A stretch of 64,000 bases of DNA from Ignavibacteriales bacterium (GCA_020061355.1 JAGUYK010000046.1:1-64000); one strand, 5' to 3'. Numbered from the stretch's first letter, positions 10,145 to 20,565 are shown. Notes: generated by a model from the letters alone, not told the origin. Numbers and translations are program-made.

Positions 10145-11668
10145 TTATAATCCTAGGATTACCAAACTATTTTTTGCAAGATTTATTATAGGTTCGAAGT
10201 AAATTCCAAATACTAGAATAGGAATGACCAGGATTAATAATAATATTTTATTACCGAAAGATGGAATAATCTGTGGTGTATAATCGGTAGCTTTGGTTAA
10301 ATACATATGTTTAAGGACTCTAACATAGTAATAGAGAGATACAACTGAATTTAGAAGGGCAATAACAGCAACCACGATCATTTTGGCATCTACCAGTGCA
10401 ATGAAAAGATAAAGTTTACCAATAAAACCTGCTGTCGGCGGTAACCCAGTTAAAGAGATAAGGAAAATGGCAAACGACACTCCAATTAATGGAGAAGTGT
10501 AACCCAGTCCGTCATAATCGTCAATTTCTTCCGAGTTAGTTTTGTTAGCAATTAGCATTACAACCAGGAATGCACCAAGATTCATTAACAGATAGAAAAC
10601 AAAGTAAATTAGAATAGCGAGCAAACCCTGGTTTGTGAAAACTACCAATCCGAGTAATATATATCCGGCATGTGCAATACTGGAATATGCAAGCATTCGT
10701 TTAAGATTATTTTGCCAGAGGGCAGAAAAGTTACCGAGGGTCATTGTGAGAATTGAAATTGCTATTAGAATTGATTGCCAGTCAAATACATTAATTAAAG
10801 CCCAGACTCCCTCTGCATCGATATATGAAACAAAAGTTGTTTTAACAAAACGAATTAGAAGTGCAAATCCTGCTGCCTTGCTCGCAACTGATAAGAATGC
10901 AGTAATTGTAATTGGGGCACCTTCATAAACATCAGGTGTCCAGAAATGGAATGGTGCAGAAGAAATTTTATATCCTATACCGACTAATATTAAGATTACA
11001 GAAAAGGAGAGTGTGAAAAGATTTATGTGCGGACCCTGAATCAATGAATTGATAATATAAAGGTTGGTGCTTCCTGTAATTCCATAAATAATGGAGATTC
11101 CAAAAAGCATTATACCAGAAGAAACAGCACCGTACAATAAATATTTAAGTGATGCTTCACTATTCCGGTCACGCAGTTTTGTAAATCCAGCTAAAACATA
11201 TGAAGAGAGTGAAAGAAGTTCTAAAGAAAGATAGATAAGGATTAAGTCGGTTGCGATTATCATGAAAAACATGCCTAATATCATACCGTAGATCAAGGCA
11301 TAATATTCACCAATCCTACCTTTAATTTTATTTATTTCACCTGAAGAGGATGAGAAGAAAACTATTAGAATAGAGGAAGCAATTACGATCAACTTGAAAA
11401 AGACGCCGAATGAGTCAACAGCAATCAAACCGTAATTTCGCATTGTTTGAGTGGAGGACTGAAAGCCAAATCCGCTAACATTAAATTGATTTATTACGAA
11501 AGCACCGGTAATAGCAATCCCGATTCCAGCTATATAAGGAATCAATCTTTTGTCTTTGTGAAAAATCAGATCAGCAAGAACGAGAACTACTAATGAAATT
11601 GATAAGACAATTTCCGGTAGAATAAGATTGAGTGACTGATATAAGTTATTGAGTTCCATTCTTTCCAC
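10145..11668 (-). CDS. nuoN: NADH-quinone oxidoreductase subunit N (set 1)
   Basis: This 507-aa membrane protein is one of the three antiporter-like proton-pumping subunits of complex I. It has about 14 hydrophobic helices and family segments such as YSSIAHAGY and FHFWTPDVYEGAP, with the usual lysines in the half-channels. It is the last gene of the nuoABCDHIJKLMN operon. The frame opens with GTG at 11668, sharing one base with the nuoM stop; an ATG three codons later is an alternative start. No convincing terminator follows before the next gene. Confidence 0.95.
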   Translation of the reverse strand: MERMELNNLYQSLNLILPEIVLSISLVVLVLADLIFHKDKRLIPYIAGIGIAITGAFVINQFNVSGFGFQSSTQTMRNYGLIAVDSFGVFFKLIVIASSILIVFFSSSSGEINKIKGRIGEYYALIYGMILGMFFMIIATDLILIYLSLELLSLSSYVLAGFTKLRDRNSEASLKYLLYGAVSSGIMLFGISIIYGITGSTNLYIINSLIQGPHINLFTLSFSVILILVGIGYKISSAPFHFWTPDVYEGAPITITAFLSVASKAAGFALLIRFVKTTFVSYIDAEGVWALINVFDWQSILIAISILTMTLGNFSALWQNNLKRMLAYSSIAHAGYILLGLVVFTNQGLLAILIYFVFYLLMNLGAFLVVMLIANKTNSEEIDDYDGLGYTSPLIGVSFAIFLISLTGLPPTAGFIGKLYLFIALVDAKMIVVAVIALLNSVVSLYYYVRVLKHMYLTKATDYTPQIIPSFGNKILLLILVIPILVFGIYFEPIINLAKNSLVILGL

Positions 11669-13269
11669 TAAAATCCGCTAATTGTAGTTGCTGTAAAATT
11701 TGTATGTAAAAAATTAACCAGAGAATTTACAGAGGTATTCATAATGTCGAGCATTGCAGATGGATAAACTCCCAGGAAAATAATTATTATCGAAAGAGGA
11801 ATTAACATTGCATACTCCCTGAACTCTAAGTCTTTTAAACTTGACCACTTTCCATTCAATGGTCCAAAGAATATTCTTTGTAAAGTCCATAACATGTAAC
11901 CTGCACCTAATAGAATTCCTAATGTTGAAAGGATTGTCAATATTCTTATACTTTCTACACCAAATGCACCTACAAACACAAGGGCTTCAGAAATAAATCC
12001 GCTCATACCCGGTAATCCGATTGCTGCAAAAAATGCAACAGTTACGAAGCCCGTATAGGCAGGCATCTGTGTTGCCAGCCCTCCGAAATCATCTATTCCT
12101 CTTGTATGTGTACGATCATAAACAACTCCAACAATTAAGAAGAGCATAGCCGTAATAGTCCCATGATTGAACATCTGGAATATGGCACCATTCACTCCGG
12201 CCGTGGTAAGTGAGGCCATTCCAAGCAATACATAACCCATATGAGATACAGATGAATAGGCGATCAATTTTTTAAAGTCCTTCTGAGCAAGAGCAACAAA
12301 GGCACCATAAATAATATTTATCATTCCGAAGAGAGCGATCCACCACATCAAATCGCGAGTAATATCGGGGAATATTGGATAGCTGATTCTTAGGATTCCG
12401 TAAGTACCCATCTTAAGGAGCACGCCGGCAAGAATTACAGAAATTGGTGTTGGAGCTTCAACGTGAGCATCAGGCAACCATGTATGAAATGGAAACATTG
12501 GAATTTTAATTGCAAATCCAACAAACAATGCAAGGTATGCAATGAATCTAAGGTTATTAGGATTTAACGGGGATAGAAGACCATCCGACGTATAATTACT
12601 TGAATTCATCAATTGTAAGATATTGAATGTAAAGACTTTAGTGCCGTCTGCTAATGTTTCGGTTGCACTAAAATAGAGTCCTATCATAACCAATAAAATA
12701 AAAATACTCCCGAACAAAGTATAAATAAAGAATTTAATTGCAGCGTATTCCTTCCTTGGACCGCCCCAAATACCAATTAAGAAGTACATCGGGAGCAACA
12801 TCAACTCCCAGAAAATATAGAAGAGGAAGAAATCGAGTGCAACAAAGACGCCCATCATTCCAGTATCGAGAAGAAGGAAAAGAGCAAAGTAACCTTTAAG
12901 AGAGTGATTTATATTCCATGAAGAAATAGTAGCGATGAAGGAGATAAGAGCAGTTAGCAGAACCATTGGCATACTTAAACCATCGACACCAAGGAAGTAA
13001 TCGATTTTAACTGTACCTAACCATGAAATGCCGCTAATTTCTATCCATCTGAATTTTTCGATGAACTGAAATGATTTCTCTTCGTATACTCCCGCAGCCG
13101 AATAATTATAGTTAGCCAGAAGGATGATTGCAAGTACAACCTGTAAAGCAGTTATTATAAGAGTAGTATACTTGATTGTATTTGTTTGCTCTTTTTTCAA
13201 GAACAAAATTAATATCATCCCTAAAACAGGGAGAAATGTTATAAATGTTAGTATCGGAAATCCCATCAT
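11668..13269 (-). CDS. nuoM: NADH-quinone oxidoreductase subunit M (set 1)
   Basis: This 533-aa antiporter-like subunit belongs to the complex I membrane arm. The conserved glutamate segment reads FYIFWELMLLPMYFLIG and the mid-protein motif PFHTWLPDAHVEAPTP is intact, as is YSSVSHMGYV, so a functional proton channel is expected. About 14 helices are visible. It lies between nuoL, after an 87-base gap, and nuoN, with which it shares one base. A second, diverged copy is at 50288. Confidence 0.96.
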   Translation of the reverse strand: MMGFPILTFITFLPVLGMILILFLKKEQTNTIKYTTLIITALQVVLAIILLANYNYSAAGVYEEKSFQFIEKFRWIEISGISWLGTVKIDYFLGVDGLSMPMVLLTALISFIATISSWNINHSLKGYFALFLLLDTGMMGVFVALDFFLFYIFWELMLLPMYFLIGIWGGPRKEYAAIKFFIYTLFGSIFILLVMIGLYFSATETLADGTKVFTFNILQLMNSSNYTSDGLLSPLNPNNLRFIAYLALFVGFAIKIPMFPFHTWLPDAHVEAPTPISVILAGVLLKMGTYGILRISYPIFPDITRDLMWWIALFGMINIIYGAFVALAQKDFKKLIAYSSVSHMGYVLLGMASLTTAGVNGAIFQMFNHGTITAMLFLIVGVVYDRTHTRGIDDFGGLATQMPAYTGFVTVAFFAAIGLPGMSGFISEALVFVGAFGVESIRILTILSTLGILLGAGYMLWTLQRIFFGPLNGKWSSLKDLEFREYAMLIPLSIIIIFLGVYPSAMLDIMNTSVNSLVNFLHTNFTATTISGF

Positions 13270-13356
13270 ACTATGACCTATATTTTAATTTTTTTTGAGT
13301 TTACCGAAAACTTATCCTTTAAGAAAAATTTTCAAGGTACTCAGGTTATAAACTTT

Positions 13357-15444
13357 TCAAAATGGTTTAAAGAACAACAACAATATGATAACAGCAAAAA
13401 CGACAAAAACCAGATATGTCTGAACTTTCCCTGTGTGTATTTTTCTTAGAGCAAATCCAATAAATCCGCTAAAGAAAGCAGTGAAATTCACAAATCCATC
13501 AATCACATAAGTATCGAACAATCCGCTTATTTTTGATACAAATCTCCCAAGCCATGCAGAACCGTTAACTGCGCCATCTACTATTTTGTTATCGAACCAG
13601 GATAATATTTTTGCAAGACTAATAGTTCCACTGATTGCTGTTGCATCGTAGGCTTCATCAAGATACCATTTATTCAATGAGAAATTGTAGAGCGGTTTAA
13701 TCCTATCAGCAATTTTATCTGCATTGATTTTTTTCCATTGATATAATGTGAAAGCAAGAAGAATTCCGAATCCGGCTAATACTATGGACATAATCATTGC
13801 AGGGTAATGAGCCCAATGCATTGTTTCGGTGTATAGAGGTGAATGAACAATTTCTCCATGTGATTCTCCACCTTGAACTGCTGATTGCATAAATTCAAAT
13901 CTTGTATTTTCCGGAACAACTGTCACAGGTGTTTTGACCCAACTACTCATAAACCATCCGGCGTCCGGTGATAATGGATTCGGAGTGTACCAGATAAAAA
14001 TTGAAAGTGCTGCCAGAACTACTAGTGGAGCAACCATTACCCATGAAGATTCATGTGCATGGTCGTATTTATGATGATCTCGCGGTTTACCGTGGAAAGT
14101 TAAAATCACTAATCTGAACATATAAAATGCTGTCATAGCCGCGACAGTGAAGCCTATTATAGGAATTAACCAGTGTCCGGTAAGTTTTCCAAATGCAAGT
14201 GTTCCGGCAAGAATTCCATCTTTACTTAGGAAACCGGACGTCAATGGAATGCCAGAGATTGCAATTGTCGACATTAAAAAAGTAGCATAGGTAAGCGGTA
14301 ATTTTTTCCTAAGTCCGCCCATGTTACGAATATCCTGTTCATGGTGCATGGCATGAATAACAGATCCTGAACCAAGAAACAAACATGCTTTAAAGAATGC
14401 ATGCGTAACCAGATGGAAGAATGCAAAAACATACGCACCAACACCAAGAGACATAATCATATATCCTAATTGCGAAACGGTTGAGTATGCTAAGACCTTT
14501 TTAATATCATTTTGTGTTAAGGCGATAGTAGCAGCTACAAGAGATGTAAATGCACCTACTACTGCAATAACCAGCATTGCATCGGCAGTGAGCATTACAA
14601 AAACTCTTGTAACGAGAAAGACGCCGGCAGCAACCATAGTGGCGGCATGAATTAATGCACTTACCGGGGTTGGACCTTCCATTGCATCTGGTAACCAAAC
14701 ATGAAGAGGAAATTGAGCAGATTTACCAACAGCGCCCATAAATATTAAAATTCCCGTAGCGGTTAACCATGCTTCACTATTAAAAGGAATGTTTCCCTGT
14801 GAAATTTGATAAAAGATTTTGTCGAAAGTAAAAGTTTTGTATTGGGTAAACAGAATTAATATACCAATGAACATTCCAATATCGCCGATACGGTTGACAA
14901 TGAATGCTTTCTTGGCAGCATCTGCAGCAGATTTCTTTTCGAACCAATGACCTATGAGTAGATATGAAGATAAGCCGACCAATTCCCAATAAATGTACAT
15001 CATTAAAAGGTTATGAGTTACAACGATACCAAGCATCGAAAATGTAAATAGTCCCAAGTAGGCGAAATATCGGTTATATCTAATATCACCGCGCATATAC
15101 TCAATTGAGAAAATATGCACTAGCATACTGATAAGATTAACAACAAAAAGCATGATAACTGTTACGTTATCTATTTTGATACCTAATTCAATATTCAAAA
15201 CACCTGAAAGGGGAGCTGCACCAATCGTTATCCAGTTAAATGAAGCAATAATATCTCTATCAATGGAATAAGCGAGTTTGAAATACATAACTATCACTGA
15301 AAGTAAGAATGTGATAGAAATTACTGCAATTTCAAAAAGGTAAAGTTTCGGTAACCTTTTACCCAATAGCAATACAACTGCAAACCCGAGTAACGGTAAA
15401 AAGAGAATGATGATTGAAAGTATAGTAAATAAAGATTCAGTCAT
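13357..15444 (-). CDS. nuoL: NADH-quinone oxidoreductase subunit L (set 1)
   Basis: This 695-aa protein is the distal antiporter-like subunit of complex I. The channel segment GKSAQFPLHVWLPDAMEGP and the following ALIHAATMVAAG are intact. A long C-terminal part (about 530-695) with an amphipathic helix and a final membrane anchor corresponds to the lateral helix that braces the membrane arm. It is about 50 residues longer than the second copy, mostly in the loop around 480-540. The ATG lies two bases after the nuoK stop. Confidence 0.96.
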   Translation of the reverse strand: MTESLFTILSIIILFLPLLGFAVVLLLGKRLPKLYLFEIAVISITFLLSVIVMYFKLAYSIDRDIIASFNWITIGAAPLSGVLNIELGIKIDNVTVIMLFVVNLISMLVHIFSIEYMRGDIRYNRYFAYLGLFTFSMLGIVVTHNLLMMYIYWELVGLSSYLLIGHWFEKKSAADAAKKAFIVNRIGDIGMFIGILILFTQYKTFTFDKIFYQISQGNIPFNSEAWLTATGILIFMGAVGKSAQFPLHVWLPDAMEGPTPVSALIHAATMVAAGVFLVTRVFVMLTADAMLVIAVVGAFTSLVAATIALTQNDIKKVLAYSTVSQLGYMIMSLGVGAYVFAFFHLVTHAFFKACLFLGSGSVIHAMHHEQDIRNMGGLRKKLPLTYATFLMSTIAISGIPLTSGFLSKDGILAGTLAFGKLTGHWLIPIIGFTVAAMTAFYMFRLVILTFHGKPRDHHKYDHAHESSWVMVAPLVVLAALSIFIWYTPNPLSPDAGWFMSSWVKTPVTVVPENTRFEFMQSAVQGGESHGEIVHSPLYTETMHWAHYPAMIMSIVLAGFGILLAFTLYQWKKINADKIADRIKPLYNFSLNKWYLDEAYDATAISGTISLAKILSWFDNKIVDGAVNGSAWLGRFVSKISGLFDTYVIDGFVNFTAFFSGFIGFALRKIHTGKVQTYLVFVVFAVIILLLFFKPF

Positions 15445-15446
15445 AT

Positions 15447-15758
15447 TTAGTCTTTTAAGTTGTTTATTTCATCAACGTTTACATTAGCAAACGTTTTATA
15501 AACATTTAGAACAATAGCAAGTGCAATAGCTGCTTCAGCTGCAGCAAGTATTATTACAAACAATGCAACTATTTGCCCGTTGATTCCAAGATTCCCATAT
15601 TTTGAGAAAGCTACAAAATTTATATTTGCAGCATTCAGTATAAGCTCTAAACCCATCAATACCATTACAGCATTTTTTCGTGTTATAATCCCATAAATAC
15701 CAAGTGAAAATAAAATTGCACTAACCACTAAAAAATGTGCTAAACCAACCTGTAACAA
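15447..15758 (-). CDS. nuoK: NADH-quinone oxidoreductase subunit K (set 1)
   Basis: This 103-aa protein has three membrane helices and is the small NuoK subunit linking the quinone site to the pumping subunits. The conserved buried glutamates appear in MGLELILNAAN and in AAAEAAIALA. I accept the TTG start at 15758: AAGGAG lies 8 bases upstream and the reading begins at the usual family position. It lies 36 bases after nuoJ and 2 bases before nuoL. Confidence 0.95.
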   Translation of the reverse strand: MLQVGLAHFLVVSAILFSLGIYGIITRKNAVMVLMGLELILNAANINFVAFSKYGNLGINGQIVALFVIILAAAEAAIALAIVLNVYKTFANVNVDEINNLKD

Positions 15759-15794
15759 ATCTTAATCTCCTTCACTTTGTTTAGTGAAAACTAA

Positions 15795-16292
15795 TTACTC
15801 TTTTTCCCTTCTTGCAATCGATGCAGCACCGATTAAAGCAATAAGAAGAAGAATTCCTAGTAATTCGAAAATCAAAACGTAATTTGTTAATAACTCTTTA
15901 CCAATACTGAATGTTGTTGTTAAAGGAATTTCTCCGGGCTCGGATTTCCATTCAGTATAAACCATTACGGATGTCAATGCTCCAAATAGAATACCCACAC
16001 CAATAGCTGCCGGTAATAAATGGACCGTTCCGGTTCTAATATCAACATTAGTAATCTTATTCGTAAGCATCACACCAAAAAGCAGGAGAATAAGAATACC
16101 GCCTACATAAACCATTATCTGGACAATTGCCAGGAAGTCAGCACCTAACAGAACATAAATTCCTGCAACACCAAAGAATGTAAAGAGGAGCGAAAAACCT
16201 GAATAAATAATATTCCTCGTAGTTACAACAATAAAGGCAGACGCAACTGTTATTATTGCAAAGAGATAAAATATGATATCGTAAAATGTCAT
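15795..16292 (-). CDS. nuoJ: NADH-quinone oxidoreductase subunit J (set 1)
   Basis: This 165-aa membrane subunit has five hydrophobic helices. The segment LGADFLAIVQIMVYVGGILILLLFGVML, described here by its ends, lies at about residues 45-75 and is the family hallmark, including the helix that carries the pi-bulge. I chose the ATG at 16292, ten bases after the nuoI stop; a longer frame to 16385 would add 31 lysine-rich residues that are simply the other frame of the nuoI tail. It is followed by nuoK after 36 bases. Confidence 0.94.
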   Translation of the reverse strand: MTFYDIIFYLFAIITVASAFIVVTTRNIIYSGFSLLFTFFGVAGIYVLLGADFLAIVQIMVYVGGILILLLFGVMLTNKITNVDIRTGTVHLLPAAIGVGILFGALTSVMVYTEWKSEPGEIPLTTTFSIGKELLTNYVLIFELLGILLLIALIGAASIARREKE

Positions 16293-16302
16293 AGTCTTTC
16301 TA

Positions 16303-16857
16303 TTAACTTGCCGGCTTTTGTTCGTCTTTTTGTTTTGCTGCAGCTTCTGCTTTCTGTGCTTCTTTTTCTGCAGTGAATTTTTCAAAATTTAATTTTTTCT
16401 CTGAAGCTTCTTCTTCTGTAAGTGTTGCGAATTTGTAAACCAGATTGTTACGATCGTATTCAGAAAATTCAAACACATCAGTCATGTAAATACAATCAGT
16501 AGGACAGGGAAAAACACACAACTGGCAGTAACAGCATTTTGCAAAATCAATATTAAATTTTGTTACCCACAAAGCTTTTTTCTTTCCATTGGATGTTGTG
16601 CCTAAATCTTCGCCCGTGATACTTTTTACAGTCTCTATCTCGATACAATTTACAGGGCATGCACGCGAGCATTGATCGCAGCCAATGCAGTCATCCATAT
16701 TGACGTATAATCTATTTCTTTCTCTTTCAGGAAGCTTTAGCTTTACTTCGGGATACTGGATAGTAACAGCCGGAGTGAAAAGATGTTTAAATGTAATTTT
16801 CATCCCGACAAGAACGGTATATATCCCAAGCCATGTATTTTTGAAATATTGATTCAT
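16303..16857 (-). CDS. nuoI: NADH-quinone oxidoreductase subunit I (set 1)
   Basis: This 184-aa protein is the peripheral-arm ferredoxin-like subunit that carries two [4Fe-4S] clusters toward the quinone site. The cluster motifs have cysteines at 57, 60, 63, 67 and at 108, 111, 114, 118, the second one running CCYCQLCVFPC. After residue 145 comes a tail rich in Glu, Lys and Ala (EKKLNFEKFTAEKEAQ and on) that is not part of the core family and is probably disordered or coiled. It sits between nuoH (4-base gap) and nuoJ. Confidence 0.95.
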   Translation of the reverse strand: MNQYFKNTWLGIYTVLVGMKITFKHLFTPAVTIQYPEVKLKLPERERNRLYVNMDDCIGCDQCSRACPVNCIEIETVKSITGEDLGTTSNGKKKALWVTKFNIDFAKCCYCQLCVFPCPTDCIYMTDVFEFSEYDRNNLVYKFATLTEEEASEKKLNFEKFTAEKEAQKAEAAAKQKDEQKPAS

Positions 16858-16861
16858 GATA

Positions 16862-17929
16862 TTACAATAATGAAATAATTCCGATGATTATTAAATTAAC
16901 AAATGCATAAGGAATTAAATACTTCCAGCATAAACTCATCAATTGATCAACTCTTAATCTGGGCAAAGTCCATCTTAACCACATTTGAACTAAAATAAAA
17001 AACCAGCCTTTTGCTAAAAACCAGAATGCCTGTTCAAAAGGAATAAGCCATTCTACACCAATCGAATTTCCAAGATATCCGATTGGGGAGTGATAACCAC
17101 CAAAAAATAGTATCGAAACAATTGCAGAAACAGCAAACATGTTTCCATATTCTGAAAGCATGAACATGGCCCATTTCATTCCACAATATTCTGTAAAGTA
17201 ACCGGCAACTAATTCAGATTCTGCTTCAGGAATATCAAAAGGAGTTCTATTTACTTCTGCGAGTGTACTGATGAAAATGATTAGAAATCCGATAAACATG
17301 AATGGAATCATAAGGAACTTAGTTAAGCCGAGCTCTGCCCCGCCGAAGATATTCCAGTTCCAGAAGGAAGCTGTCTGCATATCGCTAATTTTATCTAAAC
17401 TTAATGTTCCGGTAAACATTACAATTGATAATACAATAATTGCTGTTGGAATTTCGTAACTGATAATTTGAGCAGCCGAACGCATTGCGCCAAGCATCGA
17501 GTACTTATTATTTGACGCCCAACCGGCCATCAAAATTCCACCGACAACTAAACTTGATATTGCCAAAACATAGAATATCCCGACATCTGCTTCACTTCCG
17601 ATTAACTTACTTGAAAAGGGAATAGCTGCATAAGCGGCAAAACTTCCGGTGAACACAAGTACGGGAGCGATGTTGTAAAGTTTGCTGTCGATTTCTGTTG
17701 ATGTTGCATCTTCCTTCTGAAGCATTTTTAGAAAATCTGCAACAGTTTGAAATAGCCCTAAAGGACCAGTACGGTTTGGACCGATGCGGTCTTGGATCCA
17801 TGCTGAAACTTTTCTTTCGAGATAAACACCAATAAGTGCAACAAGCAAAACATTCACCAATGGGAATACTGCTACTATCAATGTAGCTATAATTGTATTT
17901 CCGGTTAAGTCATAAAAGTATTGGTACAT
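16862..17929 (-). CDS. nuoH: NADH-quinone oxidoreductase subunit H (set 1)
   Basis: This 355-aa membrane subunit forms much of the quinone-binding chamber where the peripheral and membrane arms meet. Eight or so helices are visible. Family hallmarks include the segment ERKVSAWIQDRIGPNRTGPLG near residues 38-58 and EVNRTPFDIPEAESELVAGY near 225-245, the loop next to the quinone entrance. The ATG shares one base with the nuoD stop. No second copy occurs in the window. Confidence 0.97.
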   Translation of the reverse strand: MYQYFYDLTGNTIIATLIVAVFPLVNVLLVALIGVYLERKVSAWIQDRIGPNRTGPLGLFQTVADFLKMLQKEDATSTEIDSKLYNIAPVLVFTGSFAAYAAIPFSSKLIGSEADVGIFYVLAISSLVVGGILMAGWASNNKYSMLGAMRSAAQIISYEIPTAIIVLSIVMFTGTLSLDKISDMQTASFWNWNIFGGAELGLTKFLMIPFMFIGFLIIFISTLAEVNRTPFDIPEAESELVAGYFTEYCGMKWAMFMLSEYGNMFAVSAIVSILFFGGYHSPIGYLGNSIGVEWLIPFEQAFWFLAKGWFFILVQMWLRWTLPRLRVDQLMSLCWKYLIPYAFVNLIIIGIISLL

Positions 17930-19044
17930 TATCTATCCACTTCTCCTAAAACGATATCAATACTTCCGAGAATCGCAATAATATCTGCAACAAGATTCCC
18001 TTTGCACAACTCGCCAAGTACTTCAAGATTTACGAATGATGGAGCTCTTACTTTTACTCTAAATGGATTTACAGTGCCGTCGCTTATAATAAAATATCCT
18101 AATTCACCGCGAGGATTTTCTACTCTTTTATAAACTGTTCCTTTAGGCGGTTTAATTCTTTTTGGAATTGCAGACTGAACATCACCTTCAGGAATATTAT
18201 CAACTGCCTGTTCGATTATTCTTAAACTCTGTTCCATCTCGCGAATGCGGACATTATATCGGTCCCAGCAATCGCCAACAGTTCCCATCAATCCTTTACC
18301 GACCGGTATTTCAAAATCGAATCGGTCATAAATTGAATAAGGATCATCTCTTCTTAAATCGAATTTTATACCGCTTCCTCTAAGAGTTGGACCGGAAGCA
18401 CCAAAATTTATTGCAGTATCAACAGGAAGTATACCTATATTGGCTGTTCTTTCAATAAAAATTTTATTGAAGCTGAGGAGATTATCTAATTCAACAATAG
18501 TAGGTTTAAAATAATTAACAAATTCTTTTGTCTTGCGTACAAAGTCCGGGTGGATATCATGAGAAAGACCTCCAATCCAGATGTAATTGTAAAGCATTCT
18601 CGCACCGCAAGTTTCTTCAATAATACTTAATATATGCTCACGATCACGGAAGAGATACAAAAAGGGAGTTAGTGCACCAATGTCAGCACCGTTCGATCCG
18701 ATTGCAACAAGGTGCGATGCAATTCGCTGTAACTCAGCCATAATAACTCGAATGTACTCAACCCGTTCAGGGACCTGAATACCCATCAGTTTTTCGACTG
18801 CTAAAGCATATCCGAAATTATTTCCAATAGATGCAAGATAATCTAGACGATCTGTATAAGGTACAACCTGATTATACTGCATTGCTTCTGCATGTTTTTC
18901 AAAACAACGGTGCAGATACCCAAGATGCGGTGTAACTTTATTTACCAATTCACCTTCAATTTCTAACTCGAGTCGAAGCACTCCATGTGTTGAAGGGTGT
19001 TGCGGACCCATATTAAGAACCATATGTTCTGTCTTAAGAGCCAT
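17929..19044 (-). CDS. nuoD: NADH-quinone oxidoreductase subunit D (49 kDa, set 1)
   Basis: This 371-aa protein is the hydrogenase-derived 49-kDa subunit that, with NuoB, forms the quinone reduction site. The N-terminal GPQHPSTHG supplies the conserved histidine, and YTDRLDYLA carries the tyrosine expected to bind the quinone head. It is a separate polypeptide rather than a NuoCD fusion, and it lacks a long N-terminal extension. It lies one base after nuoC and overlaps nuoH by one base. Confidence 0.97.
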   Translation of the reverse strand: MALKTEHMVLNMGPQHPSTHGVLRLELEIEGELVNKVTPHLGYLHRCFEKHAEAMQYNQVVPYTDRLDYLASIGNNFGYALAVEKLMGIQVPERVEYIRVIMAELQRIASHLVAIGSNGADIGALTPFLYLFRDREHILSIIEETCGARMLYNYIWIGGLSHDIHPDFVRKTKEFVNYFKPTIVELDNLLSFNKIFIERTANIGILPVDTAINFGASGPTLRGSGIKFDLRRDDPYSIYDRFDFEIPVGKGLMGTVGDCWDRYNVRIREMEQSLRIIEQAVDNIPEGDVQSAIPKRIKPPKGTVYKRVENPRGELGYFIISDGTVNPFRVKVRAPSFVNLEVLGELCKGNLVADIIAILGSIDIVLGEVDR

Positions 19045-19045
19045 A

Positions 19046-19594
19046 CTAATACGGGACTTTCATCCCCTGATAGAACTCCGGGTTTTTATAATCTTTTCTT
19101 AAAGGATGTCTGCTAATTTCTTCTGTAAATTCATCCCAATCATATGGCATTAAAATTCTTCTAAGATCCGGATGATTTAAAAATTTAATACCAATTAGAT
19201 CGAAAGCTTCTCTTTCATGCCAATTAGCACTTTTCCAGATCTTTTCAAGAGATTCTATTTGGGGATCATTTCTAGGAGTAGAGACTTTTAATGTAATTTT
19301 ATGTTTCAAAGAAACCGAATGAAGATTATAATAAACACTTAATGTTCCACCTTCAATGATTTCATTACCTTCTGCATCCTTCACTTTTATTCCGTTTGCA
19401 TCGTCAACACCTGACAAACACATTAAACTATCAAATTGTAATTCAGGGTTCTCTCTTAAATATTTACTTATCAGATTAATCTTAAGTGGATCGATTGAAA
19501 TAATTTGTTCAACAGGGGTGTCTTTATCCAGAGAGAGAACTGCATCTCCAAATTTTTTTTTTAGTATGTCAAAAATTTCTTCGGCAGATTTCAT
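19046..19594 (-). CDS. nuoC: NADH-quinone oxidoreductase subunit C (30 kDa, set 1)
   Basis: This 182-aa peripheral-arm protein has the family signature around [24 protein letters not shown] (residues about 133-155), ending in PLRKDY. It has no cofactor and helps hold NuoB and NuoD. It overlaps nuoB by 4 bases at its start and is followed after one base by nuoD. Confidence 0.95.
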   Translation of the reverse strand: MKSAEEIFDILKKKFGDAVLSLDKDTPVEQIISIDPLKINLISKYLRENPELQFDSLMCLSGVDDANGIKVKDAEGNEIIEGGTLSVYYNLHSVSLKHKITLKVSTPRNDPQIESLEKIWKSANWHEREAFDLIGIKFLNHPDLRRILMPYDWDEFTEEISRHPLRKDYKNPEFYQGMKVPY

Positions 19595-20082
19595 GCTGAT
19601 TTTTTTCTTAATGATTCATTTCTGATTTTTTCTTGTAATTTTAATAAACCTTCCAATAAAGCTTCGGGTCTTGGCGGACAACCAGGTACATAAACATCTA
19701 CTGGAATCACGCGGTCAATCCCTTTTAGAACATGGTATCCATGCTCCCAGTAGGGGCCACCGCAATTAGCACAACTTCCCATGGAAATAATATACTTTGG
19801 ATCGGGCATCTGTTCGTATAACCTTTTAATACGGAGTGCCATTTTAAGGGTTACTGTTCCTGAGATTATTATTGCATCTGCTTGTCGTGGTGTGTTGCGA
19901 GGAATAACACCGAATCGGTCAAAATCGTAATGAGACATTGAAGTAGCCATCATTTCAATTGCACAGCATGCTAATCCAAATCCCAGCTGCCACACAGAAG
20001 AAAGGCGAGCCCAGTTGAATAGATCATCTACTTTTGCAATTACTATGTTACCGTCGGAAAATTCTTTATCGAGTAAACCCAT
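19591..20082 (-). CDS. nuoB: NADH-quinone oxidoreductase subunit B (set 1)
   Basis: This 163-aa protein carries cluster N2, the last iron-sulfur cluster before quinone. The ligands are visible as the tandem cysteines C39 and C40 ([10 protein letters not shown]), C104 (GSCANCGG) and C135 (VPGCPPRPE). It starts five bases after nuoA and overlaps nuoC by four bases. All residues expected for an active subunit are present. Confidence 0.97.
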   Translation of the reverse strand: MGLLDKEFSDGNIVIAKVDDLFNWARLSSVWQLGFGLACCAIEMMATSMSHYDFDRFGVIPRNTPRQADAIIISGTVTLKMALRIKRLYEQMPDPKYIISMGSCANCGGPYWEHGYHVLKGIDRVIPVDVYVPGCPPRPEALLEGLLKLQEKIRNESLRKKSA

Positions 20083-20087
20083 AATTC

Positions 20088-20513
20088 CTAATTTGAGTTT
20101 TGGATTTCAGTTTTTGGATTTAGTATTTCATCTAGTTTTGGTGGTTTTGGCTCAGGACGTGCCCATTCCAAATCTCCTTTTCTCCACTCATAAGCCATCC
20201 CTAAACCAAGTACTATTAGGAAAATCAATCCAACAATAAATCCATAAACACCAAATTCCTTATAAGTCAAAGCCCATGGAAAGAGGAGAACAACTTCAAC
20301 ATCAAAAATTAGAAAGATCAGTGCAACAACATAAAAACGGATATTAAACTTTACCCAGGGAGAGCCTTCGGGATTTTCGCCGCATTCATAGACCATTTGT
20401 TTTTCGTGGGTTGGTCTATTGGGTCTAATAAGTTTATAAAGGAAAAGTGTAATGGTTACAAATACGATTGCAAAAATTATAAATATGAGGATTTTTCCGA
20501 ATTCTGTAAGCAT
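20088..20513 (-). CDS. nuoA: NADH-quinone oxidoreductase subunit A (set 1)
   Basis: This 141-aa protein has three membrane helices and the conserved loop [20 protein letters not shown] at about residues 43-62, the part that lies near the quinone chamber. A conserved [12 protein letters not shown] segment follows. It is the first gene of the minus-strand nuo operon; a TTGACA-type promoter lies just upstream. The C-terminal tail ([14 protein letters not shown]) is longer than usual. Confidence 0.95.
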   Translation of the reverse strand: MLTEFGKILIFIIFAIVFVTITLFLYKLIRPNRPTHEKQMVYECGENPEGSPWVKFNIRFYVVALIFLIFDVEVVLLFPWALTYKEFGVYGFIVGLIFLIVLGLGMAYEWRKGDLEWARPEPKPPKLDEILNPKTEIQNSN

Positions 20514-20536
20514 GACCTATCAAAAAAGTTGCGGAA

Positions 20537-20565
20537 AAAATAATACATCCTTGTACGATTGTCAA
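20537..20565 (-). promoter_or_regulatory. Candidate sigma70-type promoter of the nuo operon
   Basis: Read on the minus strand, TTGACA (20565-20560) is followed after 17 bases by TATTTT (20542-20537), placing a start near 20530 and a short leader before the nuoA ATG at 20513. The -35 is perfect and the -10 matches four of six. Confidence 0.5.

Noticed and set aside
16293..16385. Longer nuoJ1 start
   Set aside because: The lysine-rich extension is the shifted reading of the NuoI tail and is unlike any NuoJ.
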